A stretch of DNA of 64,000 bases from Notamacropus eugenii (GCF_028372415.1 NC_092872.1:13730479-13794478); one strand, 5' to 3'; counted from the stretch's first letter, positions 12,548 through 23,060 are shown. Made by a program: numbers and translations. The notes: a model not told the origin generated them from the sequence alone.

Positions 12548-13334
12548 CACGGGTAGATTGGGTGGTTCCCCCCACGGGGACCTGTCTTTGCGATGTCTCA
12601 GAGACAAAACATCGCCTTTAAGACTCTCTGGAGCCCATTTTAGTAATTGCAGGAGGCACTTCAGGAGACAGGGCAAGACGAGACACATAAGGACAAAAAC
12701 TGCAACAGAGGAGAGCACGCCTGGCAGCCAATGCAAGTCCAGGATTCGTTGTAACCAATTGAAGATGGAACCCTCTTCTTGTTCACGCTTTTCCTCAAAC
12801 GTTCTGGAAAGGTTATTCAGCTGATCAATAAGGAAGTCCAACTGATGGATGTCATCTGTGGCATTGTAAGCGAGCATAGCCCCCTGGAGGGCTTTGCGGA
12901 CCGCCGGCCATTGATTGGGGAAGGTTGAGGAATCAATTGGGAGATTAAGCACGCAAAGCGGGCGATATTTGTAGTGGCACTGCAACATCTTGTAGCGTTG
13001 GTGTAAAGCCATCTGGTCTCCTAGCCAAATTACCGTGTCTTGCAGGGCGGTGATTTGGCTTTGGAGGAGATGGTCTATGTGGTCCTGACGGTGCCACGCC
13101 GCTACCTCTGATTTCATGAAAGATTGGAGAGTGGAAGCTAATAATTGTCCTTCTTCTATTAGTTGTTGAATCTGAAACTCTTCATAAGGCGGGGAGTCCC
13201 TGTGCTAATGCCCAGTAGGTGTCGCCCCTTTGATCCGCGGCTCGCTGCTCTGCGGGGGTGGCGTTGTACCATTTGGACTGGACAGCCTCGGACCCAGGAA
13301 GGAACTGTTGTAAGGCCATCAGAAGTGTGAGCAT
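12545..13334 (-). pseudogene. env: ERV env: leader plus transmembrane subunit, surface subunit deleted
   Basis: Envelope glycoprotein remnant. A start codon at 13,334 opens a hydrophobic leader (MLTLLMALQQF) followed by about 40 residues, ending at TGA 13,182-13,184. From about 13,198 a second frame, one base off, carries the membrane-proximal part of TM: a helical stalk, a CX7C loop (CHYKYRPLC), sequons NAT and NLS, a membrane span at about residues 131-156 of the 190-residue frame, and a short tail. The receptor-binding SU, the cleavage site and the fusion peptide are absent, so it cannot act in entry. The leader begins 8 bp after the pol stop. Confidence 0.85.
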
Positions 13335-13341
13335 GGTTATC

Positions 13342-14085
13342 TCACGCTGTTTGCACACCCGCTTCGGACGGTGCCTTCCTCTCCACCCTCATCTCCTCCT
13401 TGCTTTCGGCTTTTCGCAGCTCAACTGCCCATTGTGTGGGGATCCAGATCTCCGTCCCTGGGTCGGCTCCATCTGGTTGGACGCAAAGATACCCCTGACC
13501 TCTCGCTACAACTACTCCAGGGCCATGCCATTTGCCTTCTTGGTCCCTCCACCGGATTCGAGCTCCGGTGAGGCAGGCAGTAGGGGCCTTTAACAGCCTT
13601 TCCCTTCTGCCTCCCATCTCGTGGAGATAAAATCTTTGTGCAGGGCATGTGCCATCGTCTCAGATTTGCAAAAAATTGTGAGTGAAGACGGCTTGTGCCA
13701 GATCACCTCGGGAGAGGCGTCCCACCGCACTTACTCCCCCTTTTTGTTTTAACAGAAGAGTTTTTATAGTGCGGTTAGCACGCTCAACAATGGCCTGACC
13801 TGTGGGATTATATGGGATGCCAGTAATATGAATAATAGAAAATTCTCTACAAAAGGCGGGAAAGGCAGAGGAAATATAAGCTGGCCCATTGTCTGTCTTT
13901 ATGGCTCGAGGCACCCCAACCATGGCAAAGCAACCATAATTCATTTTTCTGGGCTGAGGAATGCTCGGTGGTGTACACCTTAAGGAATTGCCTGGAAGGG
14001 ATATAAACCGCAGCCCTATTGTTTTTAGTAGCATCCGTAAAAACAGTGGGTCCCCATAACTGGCTGTAGAGATACAATAGTAAAA
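13342..14085 (-). pseudogene. pol: ERV pol: RNase H start fused to integrase by deletion
   Basis: RNase H begins with FTDATKNNRAA (minus frame 13,847-14,077), one frame away from RT. It stops at a junction near 13,930-13,945. The sequence then joins the integrase core in a third frame, with TDNGP (second catalytic aspartate) and PYNPTGQAIVERAN (catalytic glutamate). The rest of RNase H, the integrase HHCC finger and the first catalytic aspartate are deleted. The integrase frame continues through one TGA at 13,660-13,662 into its C-terminal DNA-binding domain, with WRDQEGKWHGP and GYLCVQPDG motifs. Both RNase H and integrase must be inactive. Confidence 0.9.
13734..13751 (-). promoter_or_regulatory. 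Central polypurine tract-like copy inside integrase
   Basis: These 18 nt are identical to the 3' polypurine tract at 12,530-12,547 (TAAAACAAAAAGGGGGAG on the minus strand). They encode the KQKGG segment of integrase, the place where lentiviruses have their central polypurine tract. Function is inferred from identity and position only; codon constraint on KQKGG could also produce it. Confidence 0.55.
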
Positions 14086-15446
14086 GGCATATGGATAGGA
14101 AGGACTTCCCATCCTCTAAGCGCGGGGGGGAGCGGAAGCTTTATGGTATTACACATACATAAAAGAGAGGCCCATTCTGGAATCTCATCGGAGAAGCACC
14201 TTAAGGCTTCCTCTGATGCCTCTAAATTCAAAATGGGAAATCTGCCAAAAGCCAATAGGCAGCGCTCGGCACCTAAAAGAAAAAATTGGGCGACCATTCG
14301 CCATTTATGTGGAAGGGCCTTTTTGTTGCGAGGGGCGTACAGCCACTCCAAAATGCCATGTGATTGATAGAGGCACCCAATGAAAGTACTGGCTTTTAAT
14401 ATAGTGGCATAAATGGGTTGGTTGTGTTCCTGCCACACAACAACTGTGGAGCATCTGTTGAGGATGCTCTTGGCTGCCATTAAGGCCTCGGATGTCCAAT
14501 GTCTGGGTGAAAGCAGAGCAGGATCTCCTCGCAGCAAATCATACAACGGGTATAATTCACCATCAGGGATAGGGGTAACTGCCCGCATCCACTGTATAGC
14601 GCCAATCAGCTTTTGAAAATCGTTGAGAGTGGTGAGCTGAGAAAGATCAATGCTCGGAGGACGGCGAGCAATCCGTCCTTGTTTCAATTCATGGCCAAGA
14701 TACTGAAAAGGGGGTGTAGTCTGTACCTTGTCTGGAGCCACAGTTAGCCCGTGGGCAGCTAAGGTATCGACCATAAGTTGAGTAAGCGCCATCGTGGAAT
14801 CCTGACTAGGTGTGGCAATAAGAATGTCATCCATATAGTGAATGATAATGGCCTTGGGGAAGCACTGTCTGAGTGGGGAGAGGATGGCGTGGACATACAT
14901 TTGGCACATAGTAGGACTGTTTGCCATCCCTTGAGGGAGCACGGTAAAATGATACCTTTCATATGGCTGCTGGCGATTTTCCGAGGGAATGGAAAAGGCA
15001 AATTTGACTCTATCTTGTGGATGTAAGGGAATGCTATAGAAACAATCTTTGATGTCAATAATTGTCATACTAAAATCTCGGGGGATCGCAGCAGGGCTAG
15101 GGAGACCAGGTTGTAGCGCCTCCATAGGCAGCATGCATTTATTAATCTCTCTAAGGTCTATGAGCATGCGCCAAGATCCATTTTTCTTTTTTATAACAAA
15201 AACAGGAGAATTGTAAGGGCTTGTAGTGGGCTCAATGCGGCCCTGCTCCAAAAGGGAAGCAACTATAAAGTGTAAGGCGGTGAGCTTTTGAGGGGTTAGG
15301 GGCCACTGCTCAACCCACACAGGGGTCTCGGTTTTCCATGTTATAGGCGGGCTGCTCACCGTCACAGTGACCCTGGAATGTTTAATTGAAGGTGTTCTGG
15401 GGTGGTAAGGTGTAACCCAAGTTGCTGAAGAAGGTCGCGCCCCCAA
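14025..15446 (-). pseudogene. pol: ERV pol: reverse transcriptase domain, open frame
   Basis: RNA-dependent DNA polymerase. The frame is uninterrupted for 473 codons and overlaps the end of pro in the -1 frame, so it was expressed by a second frameshift whose slippery site I could not place with confidence. Motifs in order: DLREIN near residue 97, the catalytic DIKDCF near 131, LPQGM near 170, the catalytic YMDD at 204-207, YLGH shortly after, then thumb and connection. The frame ends near a run of eight C residues (about 14,125-14,132 region), after which the homologous RNase H sequence lies in another frame. This is the best preserved part of the element. Confidence 0.93.
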
Positions 15447-16165
15447 AGGGCGTAAGCAAGGCCGGTCAATTTCAAAGGCCTAAAATACCCCTGATGATTC
15501 TCAAAGGTCCAATTCAAATGTTTAGCAGCCCGTAGTGCCAAACTGGCACCCCCTACTTCAGCAACCTGGGCAGCACCATCGTTCACCGCCCAACTGGGGT
15601 CCCACTGGGATGCATTGATGACTGAAATATCTGCTCCGGTGTCGAGCAGACCCATGATTGGGCGTCCTTCAACCAAAACTTGTACCATGGGGCGATCGCC
15701 CACAATGGGAGAGCACCAATTAACTTGATGGGTTTCCTGCCCGGACTCTTCAACCCAAGGCAGAGAGATACCCCTCCCAACGGGAGTTCCTGGGGCAATG
15801 TTTATGGGATAACAATGAGGATTGTTCAAATAAATGGTAGAGGATCCGCTAGCCAACAATTGAGTATGGACTATAAATGGCACATAGCCAGAGGGTCCCA
15901 CCACCAGACGGGGGAAAGGAGCGGGGGGCACGTCGATCCCTTCAGTATGCCAAGGTCTTATAACTAACTTGGCATCGGTGGAATCCGTGGTAGACGTGCA
16001 TATTAGGGTTGCAATTTTTGGAGAGCCTGTTGATACTGCTGCGGGAACGATAGGGGTACAGAATTCCCAGACTGGGGGGCAGGGACAGGGCCTACAGCCT
16101 CCACTGGGAAGAGCTGTTTCTGGGGTCGGGGGTCCCCCCGAGGGAGGCCCCCTTTCCCGTTTCCC
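15362..16165 (-). pseudogene. pro: ERV pro: dUTPase-like remnant plus aspartic protease
   Basis: This retroviral protease would cleave Gag and Gag-Pro-Pol. The frame is open from the slippery site to 15,362. The protease core is marked by LLDTGADISV, the catalytic aspartate motif, followed by a glycine-rich flap-like region and a GRDLL motif near the end. The preceding 100 or so residues (PGTPVGRG, GISLPW) loosely resemble a dUTPase-type fold, the usual N-terminal partner in betaretroviral pro, but the conserved dUTPase motifs are not clear. No G-patch is obvious at the end. It could be translated only by frameshifting on gag, which is itself broken. Confidence 0.85.
16159..16165 (-). promoter_or_regulatory. 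gag-pro ribosomal slippery site GGGAAAC
   Basis: On the minus strand the heptamer is G GGA AAC in the gag frame (codon starts at 16,164 and 16,161). This is the X XXY YYZ register needed for a -1 shift, and the pro frame is the -1 frame. The same heptamer serves gag-pro shifting in type D betaretroviruses. It lies about 40 bp after the second zinc knuckle. Confidence 0.88.
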
Positions 16166-17313
16166 GACCGAGGTGGTTGAGGTTGCTGCTTTAGACGGCA
16201 ATGTTTGGCAATATGGCCCGGTTTCCCACAGCGAAAACAGGTGGGCAATGCTCCCATTTTAGCGACAGGGCACTGGCTCTTAAAGTGCCCCATTTGGCCA
16301 CAGCGATAACATTGTTTCTGGGCCTTGGTACCTTGAAGGGTCTGAGTCACCCCTTGGGCCACCGCCGTCACCATGGCTTGGTGGGTGTCTTTAGGTGGAA
16401 TGTCTAACAGCCTCTCTACTATCTCTTCGAGGGAGGCGAGAGGTCCCAAGCCCACTAGGGCTTGGGAGAATTCTGGACGCAAGCCATCTCAGACCAGCTG
16501 AGCTATCAGGGAATCCATTCCTGGTCCCGAGCCAAGAGACCGCCGGACCGCAAGCTGGACCCGACTCACAAAATCAGTGGGGGACTCGCTAGCCCTCTGC
16601 TTTAGCCCTACCAACTTGTCCCTCATAGTCCCCGGGGCGTCAATCTTGGCAAAACCCCTAATATGACAATACTGAACTGCAGCCATCACCTGAGGATCGA
16701 ATTGGAGCTGGTCAATAAGCTGCGAGTATGGCCCTGCCCCTGTTATCATATTCACAGCGTCCTCTGTCTCTGCAATATTGTGTTCCTTGACTTATCTGAG
16801 CGCCTCTTGTCTAACGGCAGCGCCATAAGCCACTAACTGTCCTGGTATAAGGATAGCCCCCGACACTTCCTTCCAATCAGCTGGGGCCCACGGCCAAGTG
16901 GCTGTGGTATTCGCAAAGAGATGCTTCACATAAGGTGACGAAGGGCCATATTTGGAAACGGCCTCCTTCAGTTCTTTCAATAATTTGAAGGGCACCGGTC
17001 GATGGAAACGGTTCTCGTTTCCCATCGGATCCCTCTCCACAATGACAGGGTAAGCGCCGGCCCCCTCCCACTCCTCTAAAGCTATCTCCTGTCCCTCCGC
17101 CAAAGCTGCGGATAGGCTCTGAGTGAGTACACTCAGAGGCTCCGAGGGCCCAGACCGCCCGTAGGTAAATGACCGCGCTCCTTGTGATGATTGTGACAAG
17201 GACGTGGCGGCTGGGGAGAAGGAGAGGGCATTCAGCCCGACCTCGGGAGGACTGGGAGTTCCCAAATTCCGTTGAAACTTCTTCCTGCGAGTTCCCTAGC
17301 CCTCTCTTGCTGT

Positions 17314-17553
17314 TTCAGGGACTTCCCATTCCTTCTTGAGTGTTCCTCCCTCATCGGACTTTTCCTTTGTCTTGGGAACTTTCCACTCCCTCTTGGGCCT
17401 TCCCTCCTCATCAGACTTTCCCTTTGTCTTGGGGGCTTTCCAGGGGACCTTCCACTCCCTCTTGGGTGTTCCCTCCTCATCAGACTTTCCCTTTGTCTCC
17501 GGGGCTTTCCACTCCCTCTTGGGCGTTCCCTCCTCATCAAACTTTCCTTTTGT
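17314..17553 (-). repeat. Four-copy in-frame tandem repeat in gag
   Basis: Four units of about 57 bp (one of about 69 bp) encode 19-residue repeats with the core KSDEEGTPKREWK. They are strongly charged, probably disordered, and lie between the matrix-like and capsid regions. The units differ by a few substitutions each, so the array is not brand new. Confidence 0.9.
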
Positions 17554-18166
17554 TCTTCCCCTCGGGGCTCTAGAGTCCCGCCCCTTGCTCAGCCATGCGC
17601 CATCTGGAAGGGCGTGGTCCTGGTCCCTGCCTGCACATTCTCTTAACATACCCCATGGATATAAAGGCTTGGGGTTGGGATCATCCTCATCGGATTCCTC
17701 TTCTTCTTCTGTCATCCCTTGAAGGGACTGCCCTGTCTGGGTCTCGCCGTTTGATCGCCAGGGGGGACGGGGATCCGAGCACAAAAGTGCGGCGACCACT
17801 TGAAAGAACGTAAAGTCCTCCTCTGTTAATACACCCGGGTTCACCCTCTCATAGGCAACCATCTGTTGTCCCACTATGTCCCATTTAGCTGGGCGTAACC
17901 TACAATGCTGTAGCCAAGGGGAGACATCCCAGATCTTTTCCACAAATGCTCTACAGTCCCGAATGTGGGGCTTAAGCCCATAGATCTTACAAAGCTTATA
18001 CAGCTGACAAGCAAGTACTCCTTTATCTTCGGGCTTTAAACTGGGAAAACTATTTCCCTGACCCATCCTGGCCACTTCCCAATATTAAGACTGCCTGAAT
18101 CTTCCTGCAGTAGCGGAGCAAGGCTACTACTGCGGGGCAAGGCGGATTCTCCTCTCCCTACGGCGG

Positions 18167-18184
18167 TCCCAGTTCAGGGCGCCA
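18167..18184 (-). promoter_or_regulatory. ERV primer-binding site, tRNA-Lys-like
   Basis: Two bases after the LTR the minus strand reads TGGCGCCCTGAACTGGGA. The first eight bases fit the 3' end of tRNA-Lys, and the rest resembles the Lys3-type site with an extra T and one mismatch. The tRNA assignment is inferred and a related tRNA could fit better. Confidence 0.65.
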
Positions 18185-18186
18185 GA

Positions 18187-18597
18187 TGCCCGGGGCGACT
18201 CCCGGGCCTTCGCCTTCTACTTACCTATCTCCGGTCTTCGGACGTCTCCAGCCCCTCTCCTGGTTGGGGGAGGGGAATTCCCTCTCCCTGTTGGGGGAGG
18301 GGAATAAACAGGCAGAGCACCCGAAAGGAGTTGCAGCCAGCAAGCTTTATTCCGTTTCCTCTTTCTCAGCTCTCGTGGTCATCCCCTTTTATTATCCCCT
18401 GTCTCCTCCCCCGTACCTCCCATGGGCGGGCGAGCTCCTCCCAAGTGCCTCCCCGTGGGTGGAGCCAGCCTGTTACCAGGGCCATCCCAGTACCCTGTGG
18501 CTTGCTAGAACAGCTAGCCTGCCACGTAAGCAGGTTCGGACCCTCAGGCGTTTCACGGTCCTCACAGGGGACCCGGGTCCAGAGCTGTCCCCCAACA
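18187..18597 (-). mobile_element. ERV 5' LTR (in element sense)
   Basis: On the minus strand it begins TGTTGGGG and ends GGGCA. It holds a TATA-like ATAATAAAAGG (18,385-18,395) and, about 40 bp downstream, an AATAAA polyadenylation signal (18,346-18,351). It matches 12,117-12,528 with about 3.5% difference. Confidence 0.93.
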
Positions 18598-18603
18598 CTT
18601 GAA
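18598..18603. repeat. ERV target-site duplication, copy 2 (CTTGAA)
   Basis: It directly follows the LTR end at 18,597. The unoccupied paralogous site at 54,786-54,791 reads TTTGAA, one change away. Confidence 0.92.
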
Positions 18604-20184
18604 AGTCCTATATTTCATTGAATGACCATTTTTTCCCCTGAAGTATTATACTCAGTTTTGTTGGGTAGGTGATTGTTGGTCTTAATCTTAGCTCCTTTGA
18701 CTTCTGGAATATCATATTCCAAGCCCTTTGATTCCTTAAGGTAGATGCAGCTAGATCTTGTGTTCTCCTGATTGTATTTCCACAGTACTCCAATTTGTTT
18801 GTTTCTGGCAGCTTGCAATATTTTCTCTTGCCCTGGGAATTCTGGAATTAGGCTGCAATATTCCTAGGAGTTTTTTCTTTTTGGGTATCCTTCAGGAGGT
18901 ACGATTGATGGATTCTTTCAATATTTATTTTGCCCTCTGCTTCCAGAATATCTGGGCAGTTCTCCTTGATAATTTCATAGAAGATGATGTCCAGGCTGAT
19001 TTTTGATCATGACTTTCAGGTAGTCCCATAATTTTTAACTTGTTTCTTGTGGACCTGTTTTGCAGGTCAATTGTTTTTCCAGTGAGATATTTCACATTGC
19101 TATTTTTTCATTCCTTTGCTTTTCTTTTATAATTTCTTGATTTTTCATGAAGTCATTAACTCCCATCTGCTCCATTCTCATCTTTAAGGAATTATTTTCC
19201 TGAGTGAGCTTTTGGATCTCCTTTTAAATCTCACCAGTTCTGCTTTTTATGGCACTTTTCTCCTCATTGACTTTTTGGACGTCTTTTGCCACTTCAGGTA
19301 GTCTATTTTTCAAAGTGTTATTTTTTTCATCATTTTTGCATCTCCTTTAGCAAACAGTTGACTTGTTTTTCATAATTTTCTTCCCTCATTCTCATTTCTC
19401 TTCCCAATTTTTGCTTTGTTTCTCTTACTGGATGTTCAAAATCTTTTTTGAGCTCTTCCATAACCTGAGATCTCCAATGTGGATGGAGGAACTTTGACTT
19501 TGTTTTCTGTTGTTTATATGCTTTTGTCTTCCTTGTCACAAAAGGAAGATTCTATAGTCTAATTCTTTTACTGGTGTTTGCTCATTTCCCCAGTCATTTA
19601 CTTGACCTTTGAGCTCTTTGTCAAGGCACTTCTTTGCTTCCAGTGGGGGTGAGGGAGGGGGGAGTGTACTGTCAGTCATGGGATCCCCCCACAATCTGTG
19701 GGCCTAGAACTCTAGAAACAATGGCTGCAACTGTCACTGCTGCTGCTGTGGGTGCTGTGGGTTCCTTTGCATCTCCTCCCTCCAAGGTAACTGGGGCTGA
19801 GGCCAGAGCATTCCACTCTCCTGCTCTGGTCCCAGAGGTATTTCCCACTTACCTCCTAATTTATCCTCAGTGTTTTGGGGTCATGAAGTGTGGAAACCAC
19901 CCCAGGTCCCTGAGATTCATTCCCCCTGAGGCCTAAAATGGTCTCATCCATGCCCAGGCACAGCCTATGCTGTACTGTGTTCTCCTCACTTTCCAGCTTG
20001 AGAGACACATGCCAGGAACCTTCCAGGCTGTCTTGTGCTCCAGAATTGCTTCACTTCATCATTCTGTGGATTCTTCAGCTCTAGAGTTTGTTTAGAGCCA
20101 TTTTTTACAGGTATTTGGCTGGGTTTGGTGAGAGGGCTCTAGAAGGTGAATGCAATTACTCTGCCATCTTGACTCTGCCCCCGG
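18604..20184 (-). mobile_element. HAL1, antisense, 5' part (split by ERV)
   Basis: It resumes in the ORF1 C-terminal region (minus frames 18,608-18,818), passes the coiled coil (19,330-19,539) and a GC-richer 5' UTR, and ends in antisense 'TCTGCCATCTTGACTCTGCC' at about 20,160-20,180. The flanking GAATTCATTA at 20,185 resembles the sequence before the 3' end, a likely target duplication. There is no ORF2. Confidence 0.85.
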
Positions 20185-20569
20185 GAATTCATTAAAATTA
20201 AACATTACTGATGTCAATCAAGAAACTTCTTTTCTTATTTTATAGTATTTTTCTAATCACATGCAAAGAAAATTGTTAGCTTTGCTTTTTTATAAAGTTA
20301 TGAGTTCCAAATGTCCTGTCTCCTTTCCTTTCCTCTCCCCTCCCCAAGAATTTTGATACAGTTTGTATATGTGCAATCCTGTAACACTATTTTCATATCA
20401 GTCACATTGTGAAAGGAAACAGTTTGCCAAAATAATTGTACTTTGGAAAAGAAGAGAAATCATGGAAATAAATACAGCAGAAACAGGAAGCTTTAATCTG
20501 CATTGAGTCCATCATATCTTTCTCTGGATATGGGGAACATTTTCCACCATGAGTCTTTCTGAACTATCT

Positions 20570-21070
20570 TGGAAATCAGTTCACATTTACTCAATGCCTA
20601 CTATGTGCCAGGCAATGTGCTAAGCCCTGGGGATACAGAACAAGGCAAATATAGCACCTGGTTCAAGGAGCTCACAATCTAATGAAAGACACAAGGTGCA
20701 AACAAATACAGACAAGTTGAGCTACATACACGATGAAGAAGAACTAAGTAATAGAAGGAAGGCAGTTCTAGGACCATAACACAGTGTAGGGAAGACATCC
20801 TGTAAACGATGGCATTTCAGTGGGGGCTTGGAGGGAGCCAGGGAGGTCAGGAATCAGAATGAAGGAGGGAGAGCATTCCAGGCATGGGGGAAAGCCAGAG
20901 AGAAGGCCCAGAGGAAAGAGATGGGGGTGACAGTAGTGCAGGACTTGAAGAGCTGTCCTGGGGGACAGGGATTAGATTGGTTCAGTTCAGCCTGAGAAGA
21001 GACGACTAGAAGTAATGGGTGAAAGTGTGAAGTGCCAAATTTAGGGTGGATAATAAGGCAAGATTTGCGG
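20570..21070 (+). mobile_element. CR1/L2/L3-family LINE 3' fragment
   Basis: It contains the phrases 'TGTGCCAGGCAATGTGCTAAGC', 'GGAGCTCACAATCTAATG' and 'GAGAGCATTCCAGGCATGGG', typical of old monotreme/marsupial L2-L3 LINE ends. Copies are at 56,745-57,235 and, inverted, near 39,700-39,910. Confidence 0.6.
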
Positions 21071-22839
21071 AGGAGTAGGTCTCTCCTCAAATGGAATGGG
21101 CTGCTCAGAGAGATGATGAGTTCTCTAAACTATCCCTTTCATCATCTGATTGTTATAGGATAAAAACTATAAATGAACTTGGACAGTTTTGCCATTTTTA
21201 TAATTTTATAATTTTGGCATGACCCAGCCATGAGCACTGAATCTTCTTCCTGCTACTGCAGTTGGGTTTTGTTTCTTTAAGGAGAACTTGATATCTGTGC
21301 AAGTACTGAGTGTAGTGATAGATAGACCATGCTCAAATTTTATGTATTTGATAGTTGTTTTCAGTGGGATTTCCTGATATCTTAATACCTCTTAGATTAG
21401 TCATTAGATTAGTTCAATGGCAAGACAAAAGTCAAGATGAGTGGTAATGGCTTGAGAAGCAATGGCTGAACTTGGCATCTGATGTCTGATCAAGCTCTGT
21501 GAGTTCCACAGTGGCTGCATCAGCCACCTTCATGGCCTTTGGAGAAAATTGGTTTCTTCAACCCCTTGCACTGGGGAAATCTTCACATGCTTGGGATAGA
21601 AATTCCCCTAACTTCCCAATGGATTTGAGGCCTGTGAATTACCATAACCTTATTTAGTCAGTCTGCCAAGGTAGTTTTGGTATGATGTGGTCTCTCCCCT
21701 GCTACAGATTTTGGAATCACAAGAGAGGTTTTGGTGTCAGATGGACAGAAACAAATTGATGAGTATCCCTCAGCAAGTCTTCATAACACAAATCCTAGCA
21801 CTCTCAGAAAAGCCCATCCTCCCTTCTAAGGTTAGACTTGTTGAAAGGAAGAATATTTTGGCATTTTTGCAAACTATGTAGAGTTGGATATATAGAGAAA
21901 AACAGAAAAAGTTAAGTCCATTTGCATAAGAATCAATGAAAGATTGGTCTTTCTTCCTAATGGGACTTCTTCTTGGAGAGAAAAGGGAATCATGTTTTTT
22001 TTTTTCTCTCTGGATGATGAAAATCAGAAAACCAAAATCTCTCTTTGCTCAAGCTCTTACCAACTCCACCCATCTCATAGGTTCAGCATATAAAGAAATC
22101 AATTTCCACCAAGGTAGAAAGTCTTATACAGATCATCTGTCGTCAGAGGGTTACATGAACAATATTTTTTACACAAATAGAATACACAAGGAGACCATAC
22201 TAAGATTTGAGAAAGGAGAGATCAGTTCCAGGTGGAGGGATCAAAGAAGACTTCATAAAAACATGACCAATGGGTCTTATAGAAGGGCAAGGATGTCAGG
22301 AGACACAAATGTGTGAGGGGGAGAAGTTCTCTTGCAGGCAGAGGGCACAGCCTATGCAAATACATGAAGAGGGGAGAGCAAAGGGTGGAATGAGAGAGCA
22401 ACAAGTAATACAGCTTGTCTAGAGAACAGAAAATGAGAAGGGGAGAAAGGGAAAATGAGGCTGGAAGGATGTGAGACTCTCCCTATGTCATGCTGGGGGC
22501 AGGATGTCCCCTCTCAGCTTGTCTGCCCTTTCTCTCCCTTCTCCCCTTTGACATCTTTCAGGCTCCCCCTCAGTCTTTGCTGTGACACTGTGCTTCAGAT
22601 TAACAGGTCATTTTCTTTCATGCAGGGAAGTAGTTTCTGGGCTGGGGAGGAAGAAACCTGCATTTAAGCAGGAGAAAAGAAGTAAAGTCTGGGTTGACCT
22701 AGAACCTAGTTCTTCTCTCTTCTGAGGTCAAGCTCAGGCTTAGAAGTTTCCCAAAGGAGGCTGAGGCATCACATTCAAAAGTTGTATTGGAAATATTCAT
22801 CTCTGCTCACAGGCATGTAGATAGCACCAAGGGAAGGTG

Positions 22840-23060
22840 AGTATAATGCAGTGCGTGTTAGCCTGTAGTCAGAAGGTGAGAGTCGAGGTCTTGGCTCTGG
22901 TATTTACTGGCTGTGTGACATTGGGTAAGTCCCCTGTTGATTTTGAGGCTCAGATGCCTCATGTATATAATCAATAATACTGTCTGTGCTACCTACCTTA
23001 AATGAGATAATGCATGTAAAGGGATTGGTAAACTTTAAAGTGCTACAAGAATCTGTTATG
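22840..23060 (+). mobile_element. MIR SINE
   Basis: It shows the MIR core order: GTGTGACATTGGGTAAGTC, then GAGGCTCAGATGCCTCAT, then ATGAGATAATGCATGTAAAG. Copies are at 59,000-59,215 and, inverted, at 37,740-37,975. Confidence 0.75.

Larger units (their letters stand above)
16003..18066 (-). pseudogene. gag: ERV gag, one frame with three nonsense codons
   Basis: Gag is the structural polyprotein that assembles the virion core. The start chosen is the MGQ methionine at 18,066, because glycine 2 permits myristoylation; an in-frame ATG lies three codons upstream. One continuous frame of about 688 codons is stopped by TAG at 17,296-17,298, TAA at 16,792-16,794 and TGA at 16,489-16,491. The order is: a matrix-like N-terminus, an acidic stretch, a four-fold repeat (17,314-17,553), capsid with a major homology region at about 16,546-16,602, and nucleocapsid with two CX2CX4HX4C knuckles at 16,198-16,311. 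No frameshift is evident, so decay is by point mutation. It cannot make full-length Gag as it stands. Confidence 0.93.
12117..18597 (-). mobile_element. Class II (betaretrovirus-like) ERV, complete borders, internally deleted
   Basis: Two LTRs of about 411 bp bracket a 5.66 kb interior read from right to left: PBS, gag, pro, pol, env, PPT. Class II is indicated by the 6-bp target duplication, two CCHC zinc knuckles in Gag, a separate pro frame reached by a -1 shift, a further -1 shift into pol, and a YMDD reverse transcriptase. The interior is shorter than the roughly 8 kb of complete relatives because parts of RNase H-integrase and most of Env SU are gone. The LTRs differ at about 14-15 positions plus one 1-bp indel (about 3.5%, by eye). 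The element is absent from the duplicate at 54.8 kb. Confidence 0.95.

Noticed and set aside
12198..12824. 208-codon + strand open frame
   Set aside because: It is the LTR and env TM region read on the wrong strand. The minus strand explains the sequence fully.
15362..15446. Pro-pol slippery heptamer
   Set aside because: Frames overlap as expected, but none of the candidate runs (for example ATTAAAC) is a convincing X XXY YYZ site, so no position is claimed.
17272..17722. + strand frames of 124-128 codons rich in L, P, S and F
   Set aside because: They are the reverse-strand shadow of the gag tandem repeat, and their own periodicity follows from it.
21936..22316. 126-codon frame with a counterpart at 58,077-58,478
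   Set aside because: Length and start differ between copies, no domain is visible, and similarity is no higher than in flanking DNA.
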